This document shows positions 34,891 to 43,700 of a stretch of DNA of 64,000 bases, piece by piece; positions within the stretch are counted from its first letter, which is position 1; every line of letters starts with the position of its first letter. This DNA comes from Ereboglobus sp. PH5-10 (lineage in GTDB: Bacteria > Verrucomicrobiota > Verrucomicrobiia > Opitutales > Opitutaceae): contig NZ_JAQFIP010000010.1 of the NCBI RefSeq assembly GCF_029504735.1, positions 62,001 through 126,000 of the forward strand. The letters run 5' to 3'. The notes under the pieces were generated by a model. The model was not told the DNA's origin and did no database searches. It saw only the letters and a list, made by a program, of their open reading frames with translations. Both the position numbers and the translations under genes were made by a program.

Positions 34891-36726
34891 ATGAATTCCT
34901 CATACACTCTCGGCAGTTGTGCTAGGTTTATCTCAGGAGTGGCTCTCCTTTTTGGCCTCGCTTATTTTTCACCTGCCGTTGCCCAGACCAGGCTCGGCAT
35001 CAAGGCCGCGCCCGACGACCCGAATGGCGAAATCGTTGAGCTGCCGCGCTACACCGTCACTGATTCACGCATCCTTCCGCCACCCGAATCTTGGCGCCAC
35101 GCCACGTTACCCGGCTACGAAATCCTCTCCAATGCCCGCGATTTTACCACGCAAAATTTCCTGAAGGATTTTCAGCAACTCCAAGCCGCCATCGGAATTG
35201 TGTGGCCGACGTTGGTAGACAGCAGGGCCAACACTCCCACGCTGATAATCCTTTGCGCGCGTGGAAATTCCTTTCAGCAATTCGTTCCGGAGGATGCTGA
35301 TCCCAGCGTTTTTATTACACGCACCAGCTTGTTTGTTGAGGACAAGGAGCGCGGAGCCATCGTAATCGATTTCACAATGCAGGAAGTGTTTGAAGACCAA
35401 ATACTTGAAGATAGTGAGGGGCAGAAAATTTCCGCAATGAGCGATCCTTATGGTGAGTTTTACCGCCAATACTCACGGTTTCTTATGCGCCATGCAAACG
35501 GCGGCGTGCCTCTTCCTGAATGGCTGGAGGAGGGATTATCCCGTCTTTTCACCACGCTCGACTTTCGCAAAAAATGGATCGAGTTCGGAAAAGTGGAGCA
35601 CGGCTTTAGCCAAACAGCGGTATCCAACCTCGAGTCGGATGGTTCAAAAGAGATCAGGGATATCGATGAATCTAGCAGTTGGTGGGATTCCGCTCCGCAG
35701 TCGCCAGATTCAAATATTGGCGGCATGCCTGAAGGTGGTCGAATCACAACCAAGAGCAGGAGGGAGCGGCACGGTGCCATCTTTTCATTCGACAAAATGT
35801 TCGATTACGAAAAAGGAAAATCGACAACATTCAATCACAGTCGCTGGAGCAATCAGTGTTTCGCTTTCGTTCACATGTGCATTTACGGGTTGCAGAAAAA
35901 ATACCAAAAACAATTTATCAAGTTTGCGCTTCGCGCGTGCAAGGGGCCGGTGAACGAAAATGATTTCAAGGAATGCTTCAACCGCAGCTATGAGCAGATG
36001 GCCACCATGATGAGCATGCATGTGGACACGCTCGCGCAAGAGTCGGTGCTTTTCAAGGTCAAGCGCGGACAGGAAGGACTGCCTGATCCCATGCCGGTCG
36101 AATTGCGCGAAGCCACGCAGGCGGAAATTGGGCGCATCAAGGGCGAGGCGCTCCGGCTTGCCGGCCATGTGGACGCCTCGCGCGAGGCGTTCATCGTTCC
36201 CTATCTGCGCAAAGAGCGCGATGCCGGGCTGCTAGCCTCGCTTGGTTTGCTCGAAGTGATTGAGCAACGCGACGCGCGCGCGCGCAAATTCCTCGAGGCC
36301 GCGGCCAAGGAAGACGTCGTGCGTCCGCGGGCCTATGTTGAGCTTGCGCGCCTGCGGTTGAACGAGGCGCTTGCCGCCCCGGCGGGATCCAACGGCAGGC
36401 TCAGCGCGGCGCAAACCGCCAATGTGCTCGAGCCGCTTTTCACGGCGCGCACACAACCGCCGCCGATGGAGGATGTGTATTCGCTCATTGGATACACGTG
36501 GATGTGCAGTGAAGTGCCGCCCAAGGAGACCCACCTCGAGGTGTTGCTCGAGGGGGCGTTGATATTCCCCGGGAGCGCGCGCGTCATGCGGTATGCCGCC
36601 ACACTCTACGCGCTCCACGGCGGCAACAAGACTTTGGCAAGATCGCTTGTCGACATGGGTGTCAGGATTTCACCCGACCAAGAAACGCGTGAAAGCTTCG
36701 AGTCGCTTCGCGGCAGGCTGGATTAG
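34891..36726 (+). CDS. Secreted protein resembling an inactivated metallopeptidase (tandem paralogue 1)
   Basis: About 611 residues with a signal peptide (FISGVALLFGLAYFSPAVAQ). After a short start with EIVELPRYTVTDSRILPPPE, residues 60-290 resemble a peptidase-MA/DUF1570-like fold: GYEILSNARDFTTQNFLKDF, then FYRQYSRFLMRHANGG and LPEWLEEGLSRLFTT. In active relatives the first of these carries H-E-x-x-H and the second W-L-x-E-G-L; here the HExxH position reads RQYSR while EGL is kept, so zinc catalysis is not expected. The C-terminal 250 residues are helical, TPR-like. The function is unknown. The gene 85 bp downstream is a paralogue sharing nearly identical C-terminal DNA. Started at 34891 for the signal peptide; the frame also opens at 34840. 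Confidence 0.65.
   Translation: MNSSYTLGSCARFISGVALLFGLAYFSPAVAQTRLGIKAAPDDPNGEIVELPRYTVTDSRILPPPESWRHATLPGYEILSNARDFTTQNFLKDFQQLQAAIGIVWPTLVDSRANTPTLIILCARGNSFQQFVPEDADPSVFITRTSLFVEDKERGAIVIDFTMQEVFEDQILEDSEGQKISAMSDPYGEFYRQYSRFLMRHANGGVPLPEWLEEGLSRLFTTLDFRKKWIEFGKVEHGFSQTAVSNLESDGSKEIRDIDESSSWWDSAPQSPDSNIGGMPEGGRITTKSRRERHGAIFSFDKMFDYEKGKSTTFNHSRWSNQCFAFVHMCIYGLQKKYQKQFIKFALRACKGPVNENDFKECFNRSYEQMATMMSMHVDTLAQESVLFKVKRGQEGLPDPMPVELREATQAEIGRIKGEALRLAGHVDASREAFIVPYLRKERDAGLLASLGLLEVIEQRDARARKFLEAAAKEDVVRPRAYVELARLRLNEALAAPAGSNGRLSAAQTANVLEPLFTARTQPPPMEDVYSLIGYTWMCSEVPPKETHLEVLLEGALIFPGSARVMRYAATLYALHGGNKTLARSLVDMGVRISPDQETRESFESLRGRLD
36240..36510 (+). repeat. Near-identical tract shared with 38143-38413
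   Basis: The two tandem paralogues are moderately different over their N-terminal halves but nearly identical in DNA over about 270 bp here (offset 1,903 bp), including third codon positions. This pattern indicates gene conversion rather than uniform divergence after duplication. Confidence 0.8.
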
Positions 36727-36810
36727 ACTCGGCGGCGGTGGGGCAAATTTCAAAAGATGCGCCACCTTTTTTCATTATCAGGTTTGCTCTAAAGATTCCT
36801 TCTCCATTCA

Positions 36811-38655
36811 ATGGATCCTCTCTGCATCAAATCCATTCACGGTATCGGATTTATCCTTGGTCTGGCCTTGGTTCTCAGCTTGGCCGTGCATACGAATGCC
36901 AGTGCGCAAAGGCATCTCAACATCAAGGCCGCGCCCGACGACGAAATTGTCGAGCTGCCCCGCTACGTTGTTACCGACGAGCGTATTCTTCCACCACCCG
37001 AATCTTGGCGCCATGCCAAGTTGCCCGGCTATGAAATTCTCTCCAACGCATCCACCCGTGCCACACGCAGGTTTCTGGAGGATTTCCAGCAGCTTCAGCA
37101 AGCTCTTCATATAGTCTGGCCAACGCTAATAGACCGTAAAATCAATGTGCCTACCCTCATTGTCGTCTGCGGACGGGGCAATTCATTCAGGCCTTTTGTC
37201 GAAAAGGCGCGCGAGGACGGCATTTTCATCACACCGATGAGTCTTTTCGTCGAGGACAAGGAGCGCGGTGCCATCGTCATAGACTTTTTTTTCCAGGAAA
37301 TGGGCGACTTTGGAGTGCTCACCTCAATCAACGATCCTTCAGATTCGGGGATGATCGATGCTTCAACTGAAGGAGCCTTTGCGGAAGCATCAATCAGCGG
37401 CGGCTCCAGTGCGTCCTTTGCTTCAGCCATTGATCCCTATCAGGAGTTTTACCGCCAGTATGCGCGATTCCTCATGCGTCGCGCCAATGACAACAAGCCG
37501 CTTCCCCCGTGGCTTGAGGAGGGACTCACCCGGCTTTTCGCAACACTTGATGTGAGGAAAAAAAACATTGAGTTCGGACGAGTTGAATACTTTGGCGGAG
37601 GGCGGATGGTCGGAATGGGTTCAATGGTGGGGGATAGCGCGGCGGAGAAGGCGGCATTTAACCCCATTTTTGTTGCATTCGGACACCTCGATTCCCTCGA
37701 CAAAATCATCGACTATGTTCCGGGGAGCGAGTTGCCGCGCCCTTCAAATTGGGCCAATGCATGTTTCGCCTTCGTTCACATGTGCCTTTATGGGTATCAA
37801 AAAAAATATCAAAAGGGCTTTCTCTCTTTTTCCCGGCGTGCGATGACCGGCCCTGTGACGGAGGCCGATTTTAAGGAATGCTTTGGCCGCACACACAAAC
37901 AAATGACCATGCTGTTGCGTGGGTATGTTGAGGCTTCCGACCATGGTTCCATTCTATTCAAGGCGAAGAAGGGCACGGATGGATTGGGTGACCTGCCGCC
38001 TATTGAAATTCGCGAGGCGACCCAGGCCGAGATCGGACGCATCAAGGGCGAGGCGCTTCGTTTGGCCAACAACATGGACGCCTCGCGCGAGGCGTTCATC
38101 ATTCCCTACCTGCGCCAGGAGCGCGACGCAGGGCTGCTTGCCTCGCTTGGTTTGCTCGAAGCGCTTGAGCAACGCGGCGCGCGCGCGCGCAAATTCCTCG
38201 AGGCCGCGGCCAAGGAAAACGTCGTGCGTCCGCGGGCCTATGTTGAGCTGGCGCGCCTGCGGTTGAACGAGGCGCTTGCCGCCCCGGCGGGATCTAACGG
38301 CAGGCTCAGCGCGGCGCAAACCGCCAATGTGCTCGAGCCGCTTTTCACGGCGCGCACACAACCGCCGCCAATGGAGGATGTGTATTCGCTCATTGGATAC
38401 ACGTGGATGTGCAGCGACGCGACGCCCAAGGAGTCCCATCTCGAGGTGTTGCTCGAGGGCGCGTTAATATTCCCCGGGAGCGCGCGTATCATGCATCATG
38501 CCGCCACACTCTACGCGCTTCACGGCAGCAACAAGACTCTGGCGAAGTCACTTGTCGACATGGGCGTCAGGATATCGCCAGACCAGGAAACGCGTGAAAG
38601 CTTCGAGTCACTTCGCAGCAGGTTGGAGCAGGAGCATGTTCAGGCTGCAAATTGA
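36811..38655 (+). CDS. Secreted protein resembling an inactivated metallopeptidase (tandem paralogue 2)
   Basis: A 614-residue paralogue of the gene ending at 36726, with its own signal peptide (GIGFILGLALVLSLAVHTNA). It shares EIVELPRYVVTDERILPPPE and the same order of blocks. The HExxH position reads RQYAR in FYRQYARFLMRRANDNK, while LPPWLEEGLTRLFATL keeps the Glu of the EGL motif. Compared with paralogue 1 it carries extra Ser/Ala-rich sequence around residues 175-205 (FAEASISGGSSASFASAID). Both have PEW/PPWLEEGL and a helical C-terminus, so the fold is retained though catalysis appears lost in both. Function unknown. It is followed after 79 bp by two secreted endonuclease/exonuclease/phosphatase-fold genes. 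Confidence 0.65.
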   Translation: MDPLCIKSIHGIGFILGLALVLSLAVHTNASAQRHLNIKAAPDDEIVELPRYVVTDERILPPPESWRHAKLPGYEILSNASTRATRRFLEDFQQLQQALHIVWPTLIDRKINVPTLIVVCGRGNSFRPFVEKAREDGIFITPMSLFVEDKERGAIVIDFFFQEMGDFGVLTSINDPSDSGMIDASTEGAFAEASISGGSSASFASAIDPYQEFYRQYARFLMRRANDNKPLPPWLEEGLTRLFATLDVRKKNIEFGRVEYFGGGRMVGMGSMVGDSAAEKAAFNPIFVAFGHLDSLDKIIDYVPGSELPRPSNWANACFAFVHMCLYGYQKKYQKGFLSFSRRAMTGPVTEADFKECFGRTHKQMTMLLRGYVEASDHGSILFKAKKGTDGLGDLPPIEIREATQAEIGRIKGEALRLANNMDASREAFIIPYLRQERDAGLLASLGLLEALEQRGARARKFLEAAAKENVVRPRAYVELARLRLNEALAAPAGSNGRLSAAQTANVLEPLFTARTQPPPMEDVYSLIGYTWMCSDATPKESHLEVLLEGALIFPGSARIMHHAATLYALHGSNKTLAKSLVDMGVRISPDQETRESFESLRSRLEQEHVQAAN

Positions 38656-38734
38656 TGAGGCATTTCTCCGCTTGTCTGATTCCGCGGAAGCGGCAACATG
38701 CTGTGTTTTCACACCTCATCCCCCTTAATCACAC

Positions 38735-39649
38735 ATGAATAAAATCATTCCGGCACTCCTGTTGTTTTTCGCTTCACATGTCGCGCTGGCGGACAATCTG
38801 TATGTTGCGTCGTTTAACATTCGCACCGACGCCGCCTCCGATTATAAAAAATTCGACGGCTGGTCGCAGCGTGTCCCCGTCATCTCCAGCCTCATCCGTT
38901 TTCACGATTTTGATTTTGTCGGCACGCAGGAGGTGAAACCCAACCAGCTTGCGGACATGCTTAATCTCATGCCGGAATACGCCTACATCGGCGTTGGCCG
39001 CGACGACGGCACGGACAAGGGTGAGCACTGCGCCCTATTTTATAAAAAGGACAAATACACGCTGCTCGAGCAGGACTCATTCTGGCTTTCCGAAACCCCC
39101 GACATTCCCGGAAGCAAGGGCTGGGACGCCCGATACGCGCGCATCTGCACTTGGGGAAAATTCCAAGCCAAGACCGGCGCGAAGCAAACCGTGTATATAT
39201 TTAACCTGCACATGGATCACAGGGGCGTGCAGGCGCGAGAGGAGAGCGCAAAGCTCGTGCTCAAAATGATGAAGTCGATCGCCGGCAAATCGCCCGCCCT
39301 CATCATGGGTGACTTCAATGTGACGCAAAAAAGCGCCCCCTACGCCGTTCTCGCAAAGTCGAATTACGTGACCGATTGTTTCGACGCCGCGCCGATTAAG
39401 CACCTCCCCAACGGCACCTTCAACGGTTTCAACGTAAACCGTCGCACCGACGAACGCATCGATCATATTTTTGTGACAAAACAATTCGCCGTTGAGCGTT
39501 ACGCGATTCTAGGTGAATGTTATTGGATTCCGGTTCCCAAGGAGTTGATGAAGGAGGGCGACACCGAAAAATCGCTTGCGAAAAAAGGCCTGCCCAAGCT
39601 TCCGTCCGATCACTTCCCGGTCGCGGTCAAATTGCGCTTGGCCGAGTGA
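38735..39649 (+). CDS. Secreted endonuclease/exonuclease/phosphatase-family hydrolase
   Basis: A 304-residue protein with a signal peptide (IPALLLFFASHVALADN). The fold is marked by VASFNIRTDAA (N of the metal site), DFVGTQEVKPNQ (Glu metal ligand in Q-E-V), NLHMDHRGVQAREESA, ALIMGDFNVTQKS (catalytic D and N) and SDHFPVAVKLRL (the terminal S-D-H). All the expected catalytic residues are present, so an active Mg2+-dependent phosphodiesterase or nuclease is likely. Substrates of this superfamily range from DNA to inositol phosphates and sphingomyelin and cannot be fixed here. A related gene follows 115 bp downstream. Confidence 0.9.
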   Translation: MNKIIPALLLFFASHVALADNLYVASFNIRTDAASDYKKFDGWSQRVPVISSLIRFHDFDFVGTQEVKPNQLADMLNLMPEYAYIGVGRDDGTDKGEHCALFYKKDKYTLLEQDSFWLSETPDIPGSKGWDARYARICTWGKFQAKTGAKQTVYIFNLHMDHRGVQAREESAKLVLKMMKSIAGKSPALIMGDFNVTQKSAPYAVLAKSNYVTDCFDAAPIKHLPNGTFNGFNVNRRTDERIDHIFVTKQFAVERYAILGECYWIPVPKELMKEGDTEKSLAKKGLPKLPSDHFPVAVKLRLAE

Positions 39650-39764
39650 CCTTTCAACGCGCTTGGCGCTGTCGGGCGCCGGCGCGTTTTGATCAGTTCC
39701 TTCGCTTTCACACACTGCGTATTTTGCACTGTTCAGCGGACGCATGCGCGAGCAAACTACTCAC

Positions 39765-40619
39765 ATGCGCATCAATATTATTTTCCGAATTGGTTTAGTT
39801 CTCGCATTAGCAATCGGTGTTGCCAGCACGGCGCCGGCGGAGACACCGTTGCGCGTTGTCAGTTACAATATTCATGCCGGACGCGGTATGGACAAGCAGC
39901 TCGACTTGACGCGCATCGCCGGAGTTTTGCGGCGGCTCAATGCCGACGCCATCCTGCTGCAGGAAGTGGATGTGCTAACGAAGCGTTCGGGCGGCGTCGA
40001 CCAGGCGGCGGAATTGGGGAGGATGCTGGGGATGCATTCCTATTTCGCGAGGGCCATGAGTTATGGCGGCGGCGAATACGGAAACGCGGTTTTGTCGAAG
40101 CTGCCGTTTGCGCACACGTCCACGCTGTCGCTTGCGGGCGGGGTCGAGCCGCGCTCGGCGGGAATCGTGGAAATCGTGGTGCCCCGATCCGGCGCGAAGG
40201 ATGCCTCGGCAGCGCACAATGGGCATCGGGTCATGTTGGTGAGCGTGCATCTGGATCACAAAAAAAAGGAAACGCAGATGGAGCATGCGAAACAGATTTC
40301 GGAGGAAGTGGAGCGTCTGATGGAGAAGAACTCATCGGCGGTGGCGATCTGGGGCGGCGATTTCAACGCGAGGGAAACCTCGCCGATTTGGGATGTGGTA
40401 AGAAAGCAACACAACTGGTTGATGCCTCAAAAACACGAAACAGCGAAAGCAACATTCCCTTCTCACAATCCAAAATCGGAAATTGACTGGTTCTTATACC
40501 GGACGCGCGGAACAAAAACCCCGGCACCTGAGGTGCGGGAATACAAGGCAATCCCCGAGCCGGTGGCCTCTGATCATTGTCCCGTGGTGTTTGCCGTGGA
40601 GCTGCGCGCCGGACGGTAG
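39765..40619 (+). CDS. Secreted endonuclease/exonuclease/phosphatase-family hydrolase, second
   Basis: About 284 residues with a signal peptide (IGLVLALAIGVASTAPAE). Catalytic landmarks are complete: VVSYNIHAGRGMDKQLD, AILLQEVDVLTKRSGG (Q-E-V), VSVHLDHKKKETQMEHA, AIWGGDFNARETSPIWD and SDHCPVVFAVEL. The H-A-G-R-G/N-I-H arrangement resembles the group including predicted metal-dependent phosphodiesterases. The stop codon TAG at 40617-40619 is also the first three bases of a dispersed repeat (TAGGGCGAACC family). Started at 39765, where the signal peptide begins; the frame opens at 39744. Confidence 0.9.
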   Translation: MRINIIFRIGLVLALAIGVASTAPAETPLRVVSYNIHAGRGMDKQLDLTRIAGVLRRLNADAILLQEVDVLTKRSGGVDQAAELGRMLGMHSYFARAMSYGGGEYGNAVLSKLPFAHTSTLSLAGGVEPRSAGIVEIVVPRSGAKDASAAHNGHRVMLVSVHLDHKKKETQMEHAKQISEEVERLMEKNSSAVAIWGGDFNARETSPIWDVVRKQHNWLMPQKHETAKATFPSHNPKSEIDWFLYRTRGTKTPAPEVREYKAIPEPVASDHCPVVFAVELRAGR

Positions 40620-40715
40620 GGCGAACCGTCCCCCGGTGAGCCGGGATCGGAATCAAACCCCTCATAACCCGCCTTGCTTCGACACAAGTCGATTTGCGTC
40701 GATTCATGTCGAAGG
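40617..40715. repeat. TAGGGCGAACC repeat plus TCGA-periodic repeat
   Basis: 40617-40650 matches the arm of the inverted repeat at 5324-5382 (TAGGGCGAACCGTCCC, here with an extra CC) and its first three bases form the stop codon of the upstream gene. At 40683-40712 lies a second element with TCGA every ten bases (AAGTCGATTT, GCGTCGATTC, ATGTCGAAGG), related to those at 46591 and 53449. Confidence 0.7.
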
Positions 40716-40728
40716 CTCGCGTGACGCC

Positions 40729-43700
40729 CTATCGCTTGAAGAACGAATCGAGCGCGTTGAGACTTTTTAGCGGGGCGGATTTTTTTCCGGGGGAGGGCGT
40801 CATTGAAATGAGCGGCTTGGGCGAGGGCGCCGCGGCGGGGGCGGGCGCGGCGGATGCGCCGGACGGAGGCGCGCCGGTTTTTCTCAGCGCGGCCAGCGCG
40901 CGGTCGAGCTTCACGGCGGAGACGGGCTCGGCGGTGCCGAGTTCCTGCGCGAAGAGGCTCACGCGAAATTCCTCGACGAGCCAGCGGAAGGTTTGCGCCT
41001 CGGGGCGCGGATCGGCGGCGAGCGACGCCGCGGCTTTTTCGTAGGGCGCGAGTTGCTTGGCGCGCTCGGCGTCCTTCGCGGGGTTTTGTTTGTGGCGTTC
41101 GGCGCGCAGGCGCATCGCCTTCAGGTAGCGCGGAAATTGCGAGAGGCGTTCGAGCGTGACGGACGGGTCTTGCAGGAAGTTTTCCGAAATGAGCGAGGCC
41201 GCGTCGCGCGCGAGCGTGGCGTGCGCGCCGGGGAGGACTTGGAGCGTGACGCGCGCGGTGAGGATTTCGCGAAGCAGTTCGGTGAGGCGCGGGATGATCG
41301 TGCGCACGTCGTGCGTGGCTTGCGTCGCGGCGGCGGCGAAGGCGGATGCGGTGAGCGCGCGCACGCGCGCGGGGTCGCAGATGTGGCGGCGCAGAAGCGC
41401 GAAGGCGCCGGCCTGGAGTTTTTCAAAGGAGAGAAAGGAGGCGGCGAGCGGGGCGAGGGCGCGGAGGCTTTTGGCGAGGTCGCGCTCCGTCCAGGCGAGT
41501 TCGTATTTGAGGTGGAGCTCGAGGAGGCGGAAGAGGCCGCGCCGGGTTTCCTCGCGCGCGGTTTCGGGTGTGCGAAAGAGGCGGAGGGAGACGCCGTCGT
41601 CGGGGGGTGGCGCGGCACGGGCGGCCCGTCCGTGTGGTTTGTGCGGCATGGGCGAACCGCCCATGTTTTTGATCTTTGCATTTTCCAAACCCACGGGCGA
41701 GTCGCCCGTGCCACTCAAACCGATGCACAATCCCGGATACGCCTCGACGGGGACGCCGGCGAGGTCGCCGATGATGATGCGCTCGGGGATGTCGCCGAAG
41801 GCCCATGTTTCGGCGGGCGGTTTTTCGTGGCGCTTGCGCGCGCGTTTCCACATGGCGGGATCGTCGCGCGAGACAGCGGCGCTGACTTCGCGGGTGCGGG
41901 CGCCGAGCGCGGCGCGGATTTCATCGAGTTCGCGGCTGGCGCAGATTTCCCCGCCGTCGTCGTCGAGCACGCGGACGCGGACGCGGAGGTGGTCGGGCGG
42001 CGGTTTTTGCGCGAAGGTGACGACGGGGATTTGTATATTGAAGCGCTCGGCGATTTGCGCGGCAAGGGATTCGGCGATGGTTTCGCGGCGGCCTGTGAGG
42101 CGGTCGCGCGAGGTGATTTGCGCGGCGAGCGTTTTCGCGGTTTCGGCGAGGGGCATGAACGCGCGGCGGAGTTCCTTGGGCACGGCGCGCAGGTGGTGCT
42201 CGACCTTGGCTTCGAGGTGCCCGGGCACGGCCCAGTCGAGCGCGGCGGGCGTGAGCGCCTCGGCTTCGCGGATGTTGACTTGGATGGTGACGCCGTCGTC
42301 GGCCTGGCCGGGTTTGTAGGCGTAGGAGAGCGGGAGAGCGCGGTTTTCGAGGGGGACGGTTTCGGGGAAGGCGAGGGTGTCGTGCCGGAGTTCCTCGGGC
42401 GCGCGCAGGTCCTCGATTTGCATTTCGAGGAAATGCGGGTCGCGCGGTTTGCGTTCGCGGACGAGGGTGATGAGTTCGGGGACGGAGGACACGGAGTGCG
42501 GTGATTCATCACCGCTTTTGACGGCGGGATTTATCCCGTCGCTTCCGGAAGATTGCGGACCGATGAATCGGCCCGTCGAAAGCGGCGATGAATCGCCGCA
42601 CGCCAAACGCCCGGCGTAAAAGCGGTAGACGCCTTCGTCGAGGTTCATGTAGCGGTTGTCGCGGGCGCGGGTGAGCAGGTCCTCGACTTTTTCGCGGATG
42701 GCGCGGTTGTGGATGAGGAAGTCGAAGGGCCAGGTGATGGTGTCGTTGACGAGCGCTTCGCGGATGAAGATTTCGGTGGCTTCGCGCGGGTTGATTTTGC
42801 CGTAGCCGACGGCGTGGGTTTCGAGTTCGAGTCCGTGGAGGCGCGTGCGCTGCTTGACAAGGACGCGGCCTTTTTGCCCGTCCCAAAAGGGTTCGCTGTG
42901 GGTGCGCTTGAGGAGGTGCTCGCCGAGTTCGATCGCCCATTGCGGGTCGATGCGGGCGCAGGTGCGCGCGTAGAGGCGCGTGGTTTCCATGATCTCGGCG
43001 GCCATCAACGCGGCGGGGGACTTGGGCGCTTTTTTGTTGCGCGCGTCGTTGCCGCGCGTCGATGACGCGTCTTTTCGTTTCGGTTCGTCGCGGGTGAAGA
43101 GGACGGAGCCGGGGAAGATCGCGACGCGGCGGTCGTGCGTGGATTTGTAGCCGCCGCGCTCGTCGTCGCGGAGCGCGATGTTGCCGAGCAGGCCGGAGAG
43201 GATCGAGCGGTGGATGGCGCGGTAGGCGGGCGTGCCGTAGTGGAGGGGGACGCCGCCCTCGCGCGCGAGGCGTTTGGCGTCGAGTCCGTCGGCGACGGAG
43301 CTGGGTTGCTTGCGAAAGTCGTTGCGGGTGGTGAGGACTTCGAGGAGTTGCGCGTGGATGTCGCGCCATTCGCGCATGCGGGTGTAGCTGAGAAAATGCT
43401 CGCGGCAGAATTTGCGCAGGCGCGACTGGGTCATCGTCTCGAACTGGTCGTGAAAGGTTTCCCAGATGTTGAGCAGCGTGAGGAAATCGGAATCGGCGTG
43501 GGCGAAGCGGCGGTGCGCGGCGTCGGCCTGGGCTTGTTTTTCGAGGGGGCGTTCGCGCGGGTCCTGGATCGAAAGGCCGGCGGCGATGATGGCGACTTCG
43601 CGCACGCATTTTTCCTTGCGCGCCTCAAGGATCATGCGGCCGACGGTGGGATCGACGGGAAGGCGCGCGAGCTCGCGGCCGATGGGGGTGAGAGAAGAGG

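Noticed and set aside
40993-42504. 503-codon frame opposite hrpA
   Set aside because: It is a GC-skew shadow rich in Gly/Ala/Val/Arg with no motifs, whereas the minus strand encodes a clear helicase.
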